Shown piece after piece: positions 62,590 through 64,000 of a DNA stretch of 64,000 nt. Made by a program: the position numbers and the translations under genes. The stretch covers positions 6,324,001 to 6,388,000 of the forward strand of contig NZ_JBCJKP010000001.1 of assembly GCF_039503195.1 (NCBI RefSeq). Reading direction: 5' to 3'. This DNA is from Streptomyces mirabilis (GTDB taxonomy: Bacteria > Actinomycetota > Actinomycetes > Streptomycetales > Streptomycetaceae). The notes under the pieces were generated by a model. It did no database searches and was not told where the DNA came from. It saw only the letters and a program-made list of their open reading frames with translations. Position 1 is the first letter of the stretch. Every line of letters starts with the position of its first letter.

Positions 62590-62690
62590 GGGCACCAGGA
62601 GCGCCCCTTCAGGGGCGCGGGGCTCTGACATATGCGGCTCCGCCGCGTGGGCGCGACCAGCCCCCACGCACCCGCAGACACCAACAACCT
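62590..62690. repeat. Dispersed Streptomyces-type intergenic repeat
   Basis: The motif GCGCCCCTTCAGGGGCGCGG (a GC stem), followed by CATATGCGGCTCCGCCGCGT and GGGCGCGACCAGCCCCCACG, is a familiar non-coding element found in many copies between Streptomyces genes. Its first hairpin (GCGCCCCTTCAGGGGCGC) lies directly after the LysR stop and may serve as a bidirectional terminator for the two convergent genes. Confidence 0.7.
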
Positions 62691-63450
62691 AACGACGCAA
62701 CGCCCGCCCGAAGCCGGAGGCAAGCGGCATCCGCAACCCCAACGGCGGCGGCGCGGCCAGCGCGTCCTCCAGAGGGCGCGACACCCCGTGTCCGAACAAC
62801 GCCCCCATCACGAAGTCCTCCGCCAGCGCGTGCACTTCGGACCGGTACTGGTGCAACCCGTGCCCGTCGGAGTGGACCTCGAACCGGCAGATGTCCCGGT
62901 TGGACTTCTTCGCCCGCGCCGCGAGCCGGAAGGACAACTCCGGGTCGGTGCGCTCGTCGTTGGTGCCGTGCACGATCAGCACGCGCCGCCCGGCGAGCTG
63001 CTTCACCGGTTCGGGTGGCGCCGCCACGTCGTCCTCGGGCAGCCAGGGGGCGAGCGCCAGAACGGAGTTGACGGCCGTGTGCCCGGCCGCGCGCAGCGCC
63101 GCGCGGCCTCCCATGCCCACACCGGCGAGGCACACCGGCACGTCCCCGTAGCGGCGTACGACCTCGTCGGCGGCCCAGGACGCGTCGTTCGCGAGGTGCG
63201 CCTCGCTGCCGTTCCAGCCGCGGAAGCGGTAGTGCACGACATGGGTGGCCAGGCCTTCCGCGTGTCCCGCGCGCATGAGCCGGCGGCCGAGCGCGCGTAC
63301 GGAGGCGGTCGCCCACATCGGGGACGGTCTGCGCGCGGAGACCTCGTCGCCGCCCGGGAGCAGCAGAACCACTCCGCTGACGGCCGTCGGCTCCGGGCCG
63401 ATCGTCCTCCCCAGCCGGGCGCTGCGAACCGGCGTCGCTTGCTGTGCCAT
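62689..63450 (-). CDS. Alpha/beta-hydrolase-fold protein lacking the nucleophile serine
   Basis: 253 aa. The fold is clear: VVLLLPGGDE, THVVHYRFRGWNG, the elbow VCLAGVGMGGRAALRAAG, VLIVHGTNDERTDPELSF (acid Asp) and HSDGHGLHQYR (catalytic His). The usual GxSxG elbow is GVGMG, with Gly in the Ser position, so normal esterase or lipase chemistry is unlikely. It may bind a ligand or use another residue. Convergent with LysR, divergent from add. Confidence 0.85.
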   Translation of the reverse strand: MAQQATPVRSARLGRTIGPEPTAVSGVVLLLPGGDEVSARRPSPMWATASVRALGRRLMRAGHAEGLATHVVHYRFRGWNGSEAHLANDASWAADEVVRRYGDVPVCLAGVGMGGRAALRAAGHTAVNSVLALAPWLPEDDVAAPPEPVKQLAGRRVLIVHGTNDERTDPELSFRLAARAKKSNRDICRFEVHSDGHGLHQYRSEVHALAEDFVMGALFGHGVSRPLEDALAAPPPLGLRMPLASGFGRALRR

Positions 63451-63534
63451 GACAGAACAGTGTCAGAAGTGACGGTGTACGCCACCCGTCCGCGTGGTCA
63501 CCGTTACGTATCGACGGACGCCGCGACAAGAGAT

Positions 63535-63556
63535 CTACGCGCGTAGGGGCTACAGT
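63535..63556 (+). promoter_or_regulatory. add promoter with CTACGCGCGTAG operator
   Basis: Perfect palindrome at 63535-63546, just upstream of a -10 TACAGT (63551-63556). The ATG follows after 6 bp, so the mRNA is leaderless and the operator lies between the -35 and -10 positions. It is the same operator as in the nucleoside importer block. Confidence 0.75.
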
Positions 63557-63562
63557 GCGAAA

Positions 63563-64000
63563 ATGACGAGCCAGATCCAGAACACCCCGAGCTCGGAACA
63601 GATCCGCCGGGCACCCAAGGTCCTGCTGCACGATCACCTCGACGGGGGCCTGCGCCCCGGGACGATCGTCGAACTCGCCCAGGAGACCGGCTATTCCGGG
63701 CTCCCCGAGACCGACCCCGACAAACTCGGCGTCTGGTTCCGCGAGGCCGCCGACTCCGGGTCCCTGGAGCGGTACCTGGAGACCTTCGCCCACACCTGTG
63801 CCGTCATGCAGACGCGTGAGGCGCTGGTGCGGGTCGCCGCCGAGTGCGCCGAGGATCTCGCCGAGGACGGGGTCGTCTACGCCGAGGTGCGCTACGCGCC
63901 CGAGCAGCACCTGGAGACCGGACTCACCCTCGAAGAGGTCGTCGAGGCCGTCAACGAGGGCTTCCGGGAGGGTGAACGGCGTGCCCGGGACAACGGCCAC
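63563..64000 (+). CDS. add: Adenosine deaminase (partial, C-terminus off the right edge)
   Basis: 146 codons visible. [20 protein letters not shown] holds the zinc-binding HxH pair (HDHLDGG). [20 protein letters not shown] is the conserved strand before the second metal-site region. It deaminates adenosine or deoxyadenosine to inosine in purine salvage. Leaderless start; the shared operator links it to nucleoside import. Confidence 0.95.
   Translation, partial: MTSQIQNTPSSEQIRRAPKVLLHDHLDGGLRPGTIVELAQETGYSGLPETDPDKLGVWFREAADSGSLERYLETFAHTCAVMQTREALVRVAAECAEDLAEDGVVYAEVRYAPEQHLETGLTLEEVVEAVNEGFREGERRARDNGH

Noticed and set aside
62609..64000. Minus-strand frame running off the right edge across the hydrolase and add
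   Set aside because: The plus-strand add gene is unmistakable and the hydrolase lies in another minus-strand frame.

Overview
The window is a high-GC actinobacterial chromosome segment and almost certainly comes from a Streptomyces. Supporting signs are strong third-position GC, frequent GTG and TTG starts, leaderless genes, an XRE/DUF397/HATPase trio, many ECF sigma factors, and a gene order that (from memory) matches the S. coelicolor stretch from the sdh operon to add. No rRNA, tRNA or CRISPR array was seen.

Layout. 1-6478: a sulfatase/LTA-synthase-like membrane enzyme (cut by the left edge), an OmpR-type two-component pair and a divergent MMPL exporter. 6471-9900: a scrambled Uma2 pseudogene, a TetR-controlled three-gene operon with visible twin operators, a VOC protein and a TnpB remnant. 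9897-13332: the succinate dehydrogenase operon sdhCDAB with a clear terminator. 13479-20233: an OHCU-decarboxylase-like protein, a secreted GH20 hexosaminidase, several small unknowns and a DHA2 drug exporter. 20383-23291: two tandem, related ECF-sigma/partner modules. 23657-27206: an L,D-transpeptidase lipoprotein, an acyl-CoA mutase large subunit and a LysE-family exporter. 27404-35987: a divergent cell-surface nonulosonate (Kdn/sialic-acid-like) polymer cluster. It has an NeuB-like synthase, a CMP-nonulosonate synthetase fused to a HAD phosphatase, three polysialyltransferase-like or related enzymes, a GT2 enzyme and an acyltransferase.

35988-46310 looks like a strain-variable island set into conserved core. 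It begins with a truncated pstC copy and carries a type VII-like polymorphic toxin locus: two WXG100 proteins and a 627-aa effector with a C-terminal RNase A-like (CdiA-CT) domain. After the effector come alternating immunity-like genes and orphan toxin C-terminal fragments. One fragment is frameshifted by 4 bases relative to its twin and runs into a different toxin tail. An XRE/DUF397/HATPase regulatory trio follows. This locus is the most interesting system in the window.

46311-64000: an M20 amidohydrolase and then a nucleoside uptake and salvage block. The block holds two near-duplicate BMP-family lipoproteins, a BMP-type ABC importer (ATPase and two permeases), cdd and deoA, with add at the right edge. 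A 12-bp palindrome, CTACGCGCGTAG, or a close variant sits in the promoters of both BMP genes, the ABC operon and add. This points to one shared, unidentified regulator. Between deoA and add lie an AEC transporter, a STAS protein overlapping an ECF-SnoaL sigma gene, a dead paralogue of the DNA polymerase beta clamp, a LysR/MFS divergent pair, a dispersed Streptomyces-type repeat and an alpha/beta hydrolase with no nucleophile serine.
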